Assembly: GCA_034770075.1 (NCBI GenBank)
Contig: CM068382.1
Location: 87,599,766 to 87,663,765 of the forward strand
Source: Aralia elata
Taxonomy: Eukaryota > Streptophyta > Magnoliopsida > Apiales > Araliaceae
Direction of reading: 5' to 3'
DNA: 64,000 nt
Shown here: one piece after another, positions 54,722 to 64,000 of the stretch
How the letters are laid out: every line of letters begins with the position of its first letter
How positions within the stretch are numbered: the stretch's first letter is position 1
Notes under the pieces: model-generated
The model's database searches: none
What the model saw: only the letters and a program-made list of their open reading frames with translations
Told to the model about the DNA's origin: nothing
Program-made: the position numbers and the translations under genes

Positions 54722-57700
54722 TGTGACGCCCCCAAATCCGGGTTTCCTAACCTCGAATTCGGTGTTCACGATTCTCAACAACAAACATACTTTCTAACTA
54801 AATGCGGAATAATAAACATACATTGTTTATCGAACAGAAATAAAGTCTTACAATTCTGGTCCCAAGGTTCTTTAACCTTAACTTAAAACATACCCTTAAT
54901 ACAATAAGAGTTCACATAATCAACAACATTCAATAACAACTAGTATATAGGCACTATCGGGCATCTACTCTTGCACCTTCCCTTTTCCTTTGTCTCCTCT
55001 AGACGTTTCTGCCATAGCTGAAATGAAGATCATGATATAGCAAGGGTAAGCAACTAGTTTGCTTAGCAAGTATATACACAAAGAGATATATCATGAATAG
55101 AAGGAAGTTTCGCTTTCAATGTTCAACAACAGTATAAGAGTGTGAAGGAACATGAATTAGTAAACAACAGTTGAATATCCGAATAATTGAATGACAATTA
55201 CTGAGTGGTTTGAAATAACCAAGGACGTTTTCCAAGGTTCTCAGCATTTAAACTGGACCTCTTAAAAGTTTTGGTAATCGAGGGGATCAGCCTCTCATAC
55301 CCCGTGATTTATGCATAAACACTTAATAACCAGCATTGATATCATGCCTTAAACAAGTTTATCCTTTTCTCAGCCAAGAGTTCTTACCACAACAATTTAA
55401 TAAGAACAGCTTTTAAAATACCATTGTCTTAACCAATTTAGACATGCTGGATCTAGCTGATACAAATAGCATAGATCAATGTCATAAACAATTCATACTT
55501 GAAAGAACTTTAATTAAATTTACAGTTCAATCATAATAGGATAGGAATTCAATTGCACAATGTGCGAATCTCAATAATCAGTATAGATGTGAATAATCGA
55601 CAATAATTATTCACTAACATGCTTCGAAAATAATAGCTCGAGATTGAGTTAGAGAACTTGCAATAATGTAAGAAGTTTAGGGTTAGGAACTTGCCTGTTA
55701 TGCTCAGCTACAAATGATTCTAGCTTTAACTATTTAGCCTTGAAGAACCTAACATAGATAATGTCGGTCTATCAATTAGTACTGCGTAGTGGTACGTCGA
55801 CACGCTTACTTATGCTATTTATTTAACAATTAAGCAATTCACATAACATACAGTAAGTAAACTATAGTAAATCCTATAAGACACTTAATTGACTTCTAGG
55901 TTGATGGTTTAATTAATTGACTATGTATCCCTTAAGTAATAAACACTTATTAAACCCTTAAACAATTAATTATAATTGTCTAATTAATTAACAATTACTT
56001 TTTCTTAAGTAATATTCCTTTATTAACCCTTACACAATTAATTATAACTGTTGTGTTATTTAACATCTCCTTATTTTATTAACTTTATCTTTATTTAATT
56101 ACTATCTAATATTAGATAAACAGTAATTAACTAATTATTTTTTTTTGTTACCAATAGTAGTAATTAGTAACTAATTATTTTTACTAATTATTCAAGTATT
56201 AATCAAATAATAATCGAATTATTAATTTTAATCGTCCTTAATAATTAATTAGTGAGTAAGAGTTACCTTAAATAAATATTAACTAATTAGGTTTATTCAT
56301 TAGTAAATCAAATAATTATTAATGAACTTATCTTTAGTTATTATTTAGTAATAAATAATAACTAATTATATTTATTTATTATTTAAAGTTAATCAAATAA
56401 TAAATAATTAATTTAAAATTCTTAATAATTGCTAAAAATAAATAAATAAATAAACAATTCATTATATATGGAAAATATAATAGCATATAAGGTTATTATT
56501 TTATTCATACTTAATCAAACATTTAGTAACTTTATTTATTAAATGATAAATAATTACTTATTAACTTCATTCATACTTAATTATTATTTACTATTAATAA
56601 TTAAATATTGATTATCCTTATTTATTACTTATTGAAATGAATAATTAATTTTTTATTCTATTATTATTTAATATTACTTAAATAATAATTAAATATTCAT
56701 TATCTTTATTTAAAATAAATAAATAAATAAATTTACTAAGTACTAATACTTCATCCAATAATAATACGTCCTTAACCATTTGAAATTACATTGTAGTTAA
56801 ATACTTATTACGTTATGGTTTAACATTAATCACTTAATTGTTGGCCATATTATAAATCTTTCCACAACAATCCGAGTATTACTTAATGGTATAATTTGTT
56901 CCCTTATAAACATGCCGCAACCAACAACCATGCTACCACACAGTATAACCAATTCCTGCAAATCCTACGTTAAGCCTAACTTGATTACTACTTGGCACAA
57001 CAGGGAAAAGAAAAGAATTCAATCAAAAATTTCTTATAGACATTTCGTCGAACACCTTGTGGGCGTATCAAAGGTCGACGCTGGCTCAGTTCATAGGCAA
57101 AATCAAGCTGCCGAACCTTATGGTTCTTTAACATACAGAATCTCAACCAAGCAGTATAACCCAAGTAATAAAATAAAATCCCAACACAGAAGGAGATACA
57201 AATTAAACAGCACAATACAGTATCAGTTTGTAAATCCCAAACAACGTATATTAAAATCAATATCATTAGCTGCTAGAACCTTTAAGGTTCTGTAACAACA
57301 GTTTCCCCCAAAACAAACCTAACACAGTGCTAAAACGAACACGATTGGCAACGCCATACAGCACAACCACAATCGGCAACCAAAATTCCAACTACATAAG
57401 GAAGAAAATTTATACACAACCTAAAAGTTAAACTATCACAGTAGCTCAGACATCCCATTGCCATACCTTGGGTTCGATCGGCTAATTGCCTTTCTTCACT
57501 GCGACGTGCTTTCCTCTCTTGAATTTACAATTTCTCTCGCCCTAATTTGAAATCCTCTAATAACAGCAGCTGGCTAGGGTTTGGGGAAAGGCCTCAATTT
57601 ATACTAGAAAGTTTTCCCAAATTGGTTTGGGTATTACCTAACTTGGCCGGTTAAGGACCGACTGTCGGAGGAAATGGCTATCGATTGATGTTTCCCATCA

Positions 57701-58544
57701 AGTCTTGCCCGTCACAGCTAGCACCGGGTGGCACCCTCGAGCCGCGCGTCTCCAGTCACGTTGCCGGAAGCCCAGGACCCTTGGTCCGTTCGATGCCGCT
57801 CGGTCGGTGATTTCCTTCCTCGCTTCACCCGCTGGTTAAACCGCGGTAGCCGCCGGTCGCCGCTCCTTATCCTCTGCTATCGCCGACGACTGACACCCCG
57901 CCCCTCTCGATTGAACCGACTGAGAGTTTGGATTTCGTTAGGTTGATTGGGTTTGGGATTTTGTTTTCGTTTGGTTTGGTTTCTTTTTTTTCCCTCAAAT
58001 TGGCTTTACTGGTTTTCCTTAATAAGCCGATATACTGCACCAAGTAAAACGGATCCAATCCCAACCCAAGGAAATGGGCTTAACCCGACAGGAAGGTAAC
58101 TGGGCTCAACACAATAGGGTTGGGCCGGTTAAATTAATTAAAAAGGCGGCCCAACCGAAAATTAAAATGGAAATTGTGTCCAAGAAAGAAATGGGTTACT
58201 CCATTTATTAGAATTAATAATACCACACTTTTAAATTAAATAACTAACTTAATTAATTAATTATTTTAAAATTTTTATTTTTAACAATAATCCCCATTAA
58301 AATTATTTAATCCGAAATGATGAAATCATTTATTTAATTTCCCCAATTTTCTTGTTACTCAAATGTTAGGATTAACTCATTAATTATTCAACTTTTAAAT
58401 GAGTCCCATTAATGCGAGAAAATTATTGGACCATATATTTAGATAATTAATTAATAATACCTTCATGGGTCCAATTAAATTCATTAAATAAAATGAATTT
58501 CATATATAAATCAATACAATGTTTAAAAATTCTCGGACATTACA
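54722..58544 (-). repeat. 5' LTR of element B (right copy)
   Basis: 3823 bp, nearly identical to 45288-49110. Differences are scattered, including a 3-bp indel near 55299 and short-run length changes. They are denser toward the 57.1-58.3 kb end. Confidence 0.93.
57597..57604 (-). promoter_or_regulatory. Candidate TATA box in the 5' LTR of B
   Basis: The minus strand reads CTAGTATAAATTGAGGCC, a good plant TATA box. It is followed downstream by an AAACCCTAG word. It could mark the start of the genomic RNA. Confidence 0.45.
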
Positions 58545-58950
58545 TTCAAAGCCTTTATAACTCAACAATAGCAGTTCCAATAAGAAATAAGAACTTCAAT
58601 CAATGATCTAAGGAACCAAATGGGTCAGTTGGCTACCATAGTTGGGAGATTGGACTCTCAAGGCTCAGGAAAACTGCCCTCCCAAACAGTTGTAAATCTA
58701 AGGGAGAATGCAAGTGCCATTACACTAAAGAATGGGAAAGAGCTGGAAGAGCCTAAAGCCACTGGTTAGTTTGAAGAAAAGAAGAACAAGGAGACTGAAC
58801 CACTTAAGGTAATTCTTAACCCTGTTATTTCAGTTAAGGCTAATGTTTTACCTTTACCACCTAGAAATCACAGGACTTCAAGGAAGGATGAGTAAGAAAA
58901 GGAGATCCTTGAGACCTTCAGGAAGATAGAAGTCAATATACCTTTGTTAG
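58545..58950 (+). pseudogene. Element C gag C-terminal part after the insertion of B
   Basis: The text resumes where 45282 stopped. It contains NQMGQLATIVGRLDSQGSGK and VVNLRENASAITLKNGKELE, typical of the Athila gag tail, with interspersed stops. Confidence 0.7.
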
Positions 58951-59628
58951 ATGCAATCAAAACAGGTGCCAAGATATGCTAAATTTTTGAAAGAGTTGTG
59001 CACTAATAAAAGGAAATTGAAAGATGATGAAAGAATCACAGTAGGAGAAAATATATCAGCAGTGCTTCAAAGAAAAATGCCCCTTAAATGCAAGGATCCA
59101 GGCATGTTCACCATCCCATGCAAGATAGGTAACACCAGGTTTGAGAAAGCTATGCTAGATTTAGGAGCCTCAATTAATGTTATGCCATTATCTATATTTG
59201 CTTCCTTAAATCTAGGGCCTTTAAAACAGACTGATGTTATTATTCAACTTGCTAATAGGACTAACACTTGTCCTGAAGGGGTGATTGAAGATGTTTTACT
59301 GCAGGTGAATGAGCTAATTTTTCCCGCAGACTTTTACATTGTGAACATGGAGGATGATTCATCTCCAAACCCTGCCCACATCTTATTAGGGAGGCCATTT
59401 TTGAAAACTGTCAGGACTATGATTGATGTACATAATGGGACCTTGACTATGGAGTTTGATGGAAAAAAGATCCAATTTAACATATATGAAGTAATGAGGT
59501 ACCCTAGTGATATCAACCCAGTTTATGCTATTGATATTGTTGATTCTCTAGTACATGATTCTTTCAATCAAGTGCAAAAGGACAGCTTGGAGATTGCAAT
59601 TACTAACAGTTTGGAGTTAGACAAATAA
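58951..59628 (+). pseudogene. Element C aspartic protease region
   Basis: 225 open codons. After VPRYAKFLKELC and MPLKCKDPGMFTIPC comes the active-site box MLDLGASINVMPLSIF, then a flap/ILLGRPFLKT region typical of retropepsins. DLGAS rather than DSGA is normal for this lineage. A 1-nt insertion near 58962 separates it from gag. Confidence 0.85.
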
Positions 59629-60735
59629 GAAAAAATGGAACAGACTTAGGAATTGAAGGAGACTGTAGCGGCTTTACATTCATTACCACAATTCTCAGAT
59701 AAGTATGCAGTTTATTCTATTCAATTACCTGTTTCTCATCAAAAATTACTACCTTCTGTTATGTATGCCCTTATATTAGAACTCAAACCATTGTCAACCC
59801 ACCTGAAGTATGCTTACTTGGGAAAAGATGACACACTACTAGTAATTATTGCCAATAATTTAACCAAAGTACAGGAATAGAAGCTGTTGAGAATCCTTAG
59901 GGATCATATAACAGTCTTTGGTTGGACCATTGCAGATATAAAAGGCATCAGTCATGCTGTGTGTATGCATAAGATTCTGTTAGAAGAAGGAGCCAAGTCT
60001 ACCAGAAAAGCCTATAGAAGACTGAACCCACCTATGATGGAGGTAGTAAAGAAAGAAGTGCTGAAGTTGCTTGATACAGGTATTATATATCCAATTTCAG
60101 ACAGGCAATGGGTGAGCCCAGTCTAGGTAGTTCCAAAGAAGTCTGGAATCACAGTTGTCTAGAATGACAATAATGAGTTGGTGCCAACAAGAATACAAAC
60201 AGGCTGGAGAGTGTGTATTGATTATAGGAAGTTAAATGCAGTTACTAGAAAAGATCATTTCCCTCTCCCCTTTATTGATCAAATGTTAGAAAGATTGGCT
60301 AGCCATACTTACTATTGCTTTCTAGATGGATTTTCAGGATACAACCAAATTATGATAGCTCCAGAAGTTAAAGACAAAACCACCATCACATGCCCTTTTG
60401 GTACATTTGCCTATAGAATAATGTCCTTTGGACTTTGTAATGCCCCAGGTACCTTCTAAAGATGCATGGTAAGCTTGTTTTCTGATCTACTAGAAAGTTG
60501 CATTGAAGTTTTTATGGATGACTTCACAATTCATGGTGATTTTTTTGGATGCCTATTTTGATAATTTGACTAAGGTGCTTGATAGATGCTTATAAACTAA
60601 TCTTGTGCTAAATTGGGAAAAATGTTACTTTTTGGTAGAGTAAGGGATAGTACTTGGCCATGTTGTTTCTTCTAGAGGTTTAGAAGTTGATAAAGCCAAA
60701 ATAAAAATTATTGCTGCATTACCTTACCCTGCAAA
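59629..60735 (+). pseudogene. Element C reverse transcriptase, broken
   Basis: Pieces in order: KAYRRLNPPMMEVVKKEVLK and GIIYPISDRQWVSPV; stops near 60125 and 60162; WRVCIDYRKLNAVTRKDHFP, YCFLDGFSGYNQI and FGTFAYRIMSFGLCNAPGTF; a TAA at 60457-60459 in place of Gln; the catalytic FMDD box (about 60511-60522); then a frameshift near 60545 and more stops. It cannot give active RT. Confidence 0.85.
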
Positions 60736-60736
60736 A

Positions 60737-61522
60737 GTGCAGGAGATTCGTTCTTTTCTTGGACATGCAGGTTTCTATAGGAGGTGTATCAAGGACTTCT
60801 CCAAAATAGCTTTGCCTTTATGCAGGTTGTTGCAGAAAGATGTAGAGTTCCAGTTTACTGAAGAGTGCAAGGAGGCTTTTGACAAGCTGAAGCAATTGCT
60901 GACCTTAACACTTGTTATTCAACCACGAAACTGGAAGCTACCCTTTGAGATCATTTGTGATGCAAGCAACTATGCAGTGGGAGCTGTTTTGGGCCAAAAA
61001 GTGAATAAAACTGTCTATGCTATCTACTATGCATCAAGAACTCTCAACCATGCTCAGATTAACTACTCTACAATTGAAAAAGAACTCTTATCAGTTGTTT
61101 TTGCTTTAGATAAATTTAGATCTTATTTATTTAGAACTAAAGTGGTAGTTTATTTTGATCATACTGCTCTCAGGTATCTCTTGACCAAGAAGGACTCGAA
61201 GGAAAGAATTATAAGATGGATTCTGCTACTACAAGAATTTGACTTGGAGATTAAAGACAAGAAAGGAGTAGAAAACCAAGTTACGGATCACTTGAGCAGA
61301 CTGATGAGGGATGATGAGACACTCCCATTACATGATTCTTTTCCAGACGAGCATTTATTTGCAATCACTGAGAAAAGGCTCTGGTATGATGACATTGTAA
61401 ATTACTTAGCCAGTTCATATGTTCCTAGTAAGTTCTCTAGACATCAGAAAGATAAGCTTAGGAGTGATGCAAAGTATTATGTCTGGGATGATCCACATCT
61501 ATGGAAATTTTGTGCTAATTAG
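60737..61522 (+). pseudogene. Element C RNase H and integrase N-terminal region
   Basis: 261 open codons. The RT connection is IRSFLGHAGFYRRCIKDFSK. RNase H shows FEIICDASNYAVGAVLGQ, STIEKELLSVVFALDKFRSY and VYFDHTALRYLL, giving the Asp, Glu and Asp catalytic residues. The integrase lead-in is DHLSRL and a long acidic linker. The frame stops at 61520-61522. Confidence 0.85.
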
Positions 61523-62690
61523 GCAGTTAGAACATGTGTCCCCAATAGTGAATTTCATTCCATTCTATCTTTTTGTCATTCATATGATTGTGGAGGTCAT
61601 TTTGGACCAAAAAGAACTGCTCATAAGGTTTTAGAATCTAGTTTTTTTTGGCCTACTATTTTTAAAGATTCTTATATGTTCTGTAAGACATGTGCAAATT
61701 ATCAAAAGACAGGTACTATCTCACAAAAAAATTAAATGCCACAAACTCCTATTCTAATTATTGAAATTTTTGATGTATGGGCTATTGATTTTATGTGTCC
61801 CTTTCCTATTTTTTTGGTAATGTTTATATTCTTTTGGCTGTTGATTATGTTTCAAAATGGGTGGAAGCTAATGCTACTAGGACTGATGACTCTAAAGTTG
61901 TTGCAGATTTTGTCAAATCTAACATCTTTAACAGGTTTGGAATTCCAAGAGCCATTATCAGTGATAAAGGAACTCACTTATGTAATAGGGTGTTAACAAC
62001 ATTGTTTAATAGATATATTATGCTACATAGAGTCTCTACATCCTATCATCCTCGAAGTAATGGCCAAGCTGAGGTATCTAACAAGGAAGTCAAGTTTATT
62101 TTGGAAAAAGTAGTCAACCCAAATAGGAAAGATTGGAGCCGGAGATTAAAAGATGCACTTTGGGCCTATAGAACTGCATATAAAACACCTATAGATATAT
62201 CACTTTATAGGTCGGTGTTTGGTAAACCTTGTCATTTACCTGTGGAACTTGAACACAAAGCTTTTTGGGCAATCAAGCACTGTAACATGAAGATGGATGA
62301 AGCTGGGGAGCATAAGAAGCTACAGTTGCAAGAGCTTGAGGAGTTAAGGAATAAATCATATGAAAGCTCTAGAATTTACAAGGAGAAGACTAAAGCCTTT
62401 CACTATAAAAATTTTTTAAGGAAGACTTTCACTGTTGGATAAAAAGTTCTCCTTTTCAATTCAAGGCTTAAGTTATTTCCAGGTAAACTATGTTCTAGAT
62501 GGGAAGGTCCTTTTGTGATTACTAATATTTTTCCTTATGGTGCAGTTAATATCCAGAATCCAAGAACAGGGAAAACTTTCAAAGTTAATGGGCACAGGTT
62601 GAAACCCTTCTATGAAGGCTATGAGGAATAGGTGGAGTTGGTGGATTTGATGGATCCAGCTTATGAAAATGAAGATTGAGAGAGGAAAGA
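61523..62690 (+). pseudogene. Element C integrase core and C-terminal region
   Basis: The zinc-binding part reads YDCGGHFGPKRTAHKVL...FCKTCANYQ with stops around it. The core has WAIDFMCPFP (first Asp, in another frame), then in 61795-62442 AVDYVSKWVEA, IISDKGTHLCNR and YHPRSNGQAEVSNKEVK (second Asp and Glu). It continues WAYRTAYKTPI. After a TAA at 62440-62442 the tail reads CSRWEGPFVITNIFPYGAVN. No chromodomain is present, as expected for Athila. Confidence 0.85.
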
Positions 62691-62703
62691 TATCGAGCCA
62701 ATG

Positions 62704-62743
62704 ACATTAAACAAGGGCAGCTGCATGGGAGGCAACCCATGAA
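62704..62743 (+). other. Post-pol Athila motif (GGGAGGCAACCCATG)
   Basis: ACAAGGGCAGCTGCATGGGAGGCAACCCATGAA holds a short hairpin, ATGGG...CCCAT, around AGGCAA. A similar motif is common just after pol in Athila/Tat elements as I know them. Confidence 0.5.
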
Positions 62744-63783
62744 TCAGATTTGATTTTTCTATCCCTTCACTTTTTATTTTTAGTTGAATGTTAGTTAGTT
62801 ACTTTCTTCTTTGCATGATTGTCTTACATTTGGGACAATATAAGGTTTGAATGTGGAATATATGTATTAAATATATGTGTTAAATGAGAAAAATTTTCAA
62901 AATTTCAATTCTATGATTGTTACCCTACGATCATAGTGTTCTGCTAAATTTTTGAAGGTTAAAATCGTAGAGTGAGTATTGATGCTTATTTACAGAATTT
63001 GAGTTGATGCTTTGTTAACTGGTTAATGATAATGACTTAGTTTGGATCCATGAGCTGATTTTAAATTAGAATTGCTTTGCATAAATACTTAAATATGAGA
63101 TGCATGATTACTTGACTGAGTATTTGTGGGATTAAACTTTGTGCACTGATCTTATGATTTAAAACTTGTTTAACTGCTTATGCTGTTTACAGAACATTGT
63201 GGACAAAAAAATTGAGAAAATTATGGAAATTGCATAATGGAAAAAAAAATGCAGATGTCTTGTGGTGGTTTGAGATGGAGTGTAAAACGCACTCACCCAT
63301 AAACATAAGAGCGAGATGGAGCGTAAAATGCACTCGTTGAGAAGAAAATAAGTGAGAAGGAGCATAAAATGAACTCACTTAAAAAGAGAAAAAGGTGAAA
63401 GGTGAAATGGAGCATAAAATGCATTCACCTAGGAAAATAAAAAATCATAGGTTCTGATGGTTGAAAAGAATTACAGGATAATCAAGTTTTTGAGTTATGA
63501 ATCAGTGTGCACAGTTGTTGTTCCATGATAGCTAAGCTGGGTATTTGTGTTGATCACAAGATAGATATTTATGTGGGTATTCTAGTTTGGATGATGTTCT
63601 GTGGGGAATAACAAGGTTGTTATTGAGAATTGGTTGATGAGGTGTTGGTCAGGTTTTTGTGATGAGTATGGGTATTTACTGCTGATTAAATTAAAACCTT
63701 TGATAGTTTAGTTGGATAGAGATTTTGATTAATTTTGAATGTGATGTGCATTCTGTTTACATGAGGACATGTACAAAGCTAAG
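62744..63783 (+). other. Element C non-coding 3' region
   Basis: No env-like ORF is seen. It contains two CTACGATC/ATCGTAGAG words (about 62933-62970) and the hairpin array at 63262-63432. Confidence 0.6.
63262..63432 (+). repeat. Array of four hairpin-forming repeats in the Athila 3' region
   Basis: Four units of about 40 bp share GAGATGGAGYRTAAAAYGCACTC. Each has its own complementary arms, for example AAGTGAG/CTCACTT and AGGTGAA/TTCACCT. Confidence 0.85.
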
Positions 63784-63795
63784 TATGGGGGAATT
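63784..63795 (+). promoter_or_regulatory. Polypurine tract of element C
   Basis: TATGGGGGAATT lies directly before the 3' LTR start TGACAAGAGC. Confidence 0.75.
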
Positions 63796-64000
63796 TGACA
63801 AGAGCATAATAGTTGATTATTTTTATTCCTTTATGCTTAATTTAGTTGCATGTTATCTGTTATGTGAACTGAATTAAGGTGTTTATAGATCTTTGGAAAA
63901 ATTAGAGTAATTTGGTGAATTATGGAGTCTAATGCTGAATTTTATGTTGTTTTGCAGAAATATTTTATGATCAGCATTGACACTCTACGATCATGAAGAG
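63796..64000 (+). repeat. 3' LTR of element C, first 205 bases (window end)
   Basis: It matches 42191-42395 with about 11 substitutions and a 2-bp indel, and is truncated by the window. Confidence 0.9.

Larger units (their letters stand above)
45288..58544 (-). mobile_element. Young Tekay chromovirus 'B', complete, nested in Athila C
   Basis: A minus-strand element of 13,257 bp with two LTRs of 3823 bp each, TG...CA ends and a perfect 5-bp duplication TTCAA (45283-45287 and 58545-58549). LTR differences counted by eye number about 25-30, so under 1%. The internal region has a primer-binding site, a small upstream ORF, an almost intact gag-pol and a polypurine tract. It is the youngest element in the window and the innermost of the nest. 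Confidence 0.95.
42191..64000 (+). mobile_element. Athila-type Ty3/gypsy element 'C', interrupted by B and cut by the window end
   Basis: It runs 5' LTR (42191-43942), a tRNA-Asp-type primer-binding site, gag, protease, RT, RNase H, integrase, a non-coding 3' region, a polypurine tract, and the first 205 bases of the 3' LTR. Both LTR starts share AGAGCATAATAG-type text. About 11 substitutions over 203 bases (about 5%, by eye) show it is older than B. Element B sits in its gag region. Lineage is inferred from the primer-binding site and the DLGASINVMP protease motif. Confidence 0.9.

Noticed and set aside
56912..57295. 127-codon plus-strand ORF in LTR of B (62 codons in the other LTR at 47477)
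   Set aside because: It is antisense to the element and truncated by a single base change in the twin LTR. No protein family is visible.
62640..63783. Env-like ORF expected in some Athila elements
   Set aside because: No open frame of useful length or membrane-protein text was found in this region.

Overview
This is a plant nuclear DNA window. It is AT-rich and holds three spliced or simple plant-type genes or gene remnants in a matrix of LTR retrotransposons (Ty1/copia Ale-like and SIRE-like, Ty3/gypsy Tekay chromovirus and Athila), a small TRIM element and MITEs of the Mutator, hAT and Stowaway types. There are no rRNA or tRNA genes and no prokaryotic signatures. A eudicot is an inference from gene and element style; the species cannot be told from the sequence.

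Layout. (1) 1-1968: 5' part of a minus-strand Ale-like copia element (gag, protease, start of integrase) cut by the window edge. (2) 1969-3733: gene-free. (3) 3734-18807: complete but decayed Tekay chromovirus 'A' (minus strand, 2.85 kb LTRs, target duplication CTACT). Its left LTR is split by a 3520-bp solo LTR (5779-9298, duplication ATTTA). (4) 19204-19519: Mutator-type foldback MITE with a 9-bp duplication. (5) 19794-20033: small gene for a 79-aa single-membrane-span protein, followed by an exon-like module repeated three times. (6) 23.6-25.6 kb: cluster of Stowaway and Mutator MITEs. (7) 26313-27878: intact F-box/DUF295 gene. (8) 28944-36254, minus strand: multi-exon gene for a PEF-type EF-hand calcium-binding protein. 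One exon has lost part of an EF-hand loop and the reading frame. Its introns carry an 817-bp Mutator foldback and a 1.5-kb TRIM, and its promoter side carries a 639-bp hAT MITE and a Stowaway. (9) 38566-64000: a nest of three elements. The LTR and gag remnant of a SIRE-like copia element 'D' are interrupted by an Athila element 'C' (42191 to beyond the window). C is in turn interrupted in gag by a young Tekay element 'B' (45288-58544, duplication TTCAA).

The retroelement genes encode the usual gag, protease, reverse transcriptase, RNase H and integrase (with a C-terminal chromodomain in Tekay). No copy is fully intact. B is closest: one nonsense codon, one 1-nt frameshift and a Glu-to-Lys change at a likely RNase H catalytic residue, with LTRs under about 1% apart by eye.

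The least expected signals are: a small coiled-coil ORF before gag in both Tekay elements; Tekay LTRs that contain a fossil LTR/polypurine-tract junction; dense arrays of a CTCTACGAT-like motif in the LTRs of two unrelated elements; an array of hairpins with covarying arms in the Athila 3' region; and the triplicated exon-like module.
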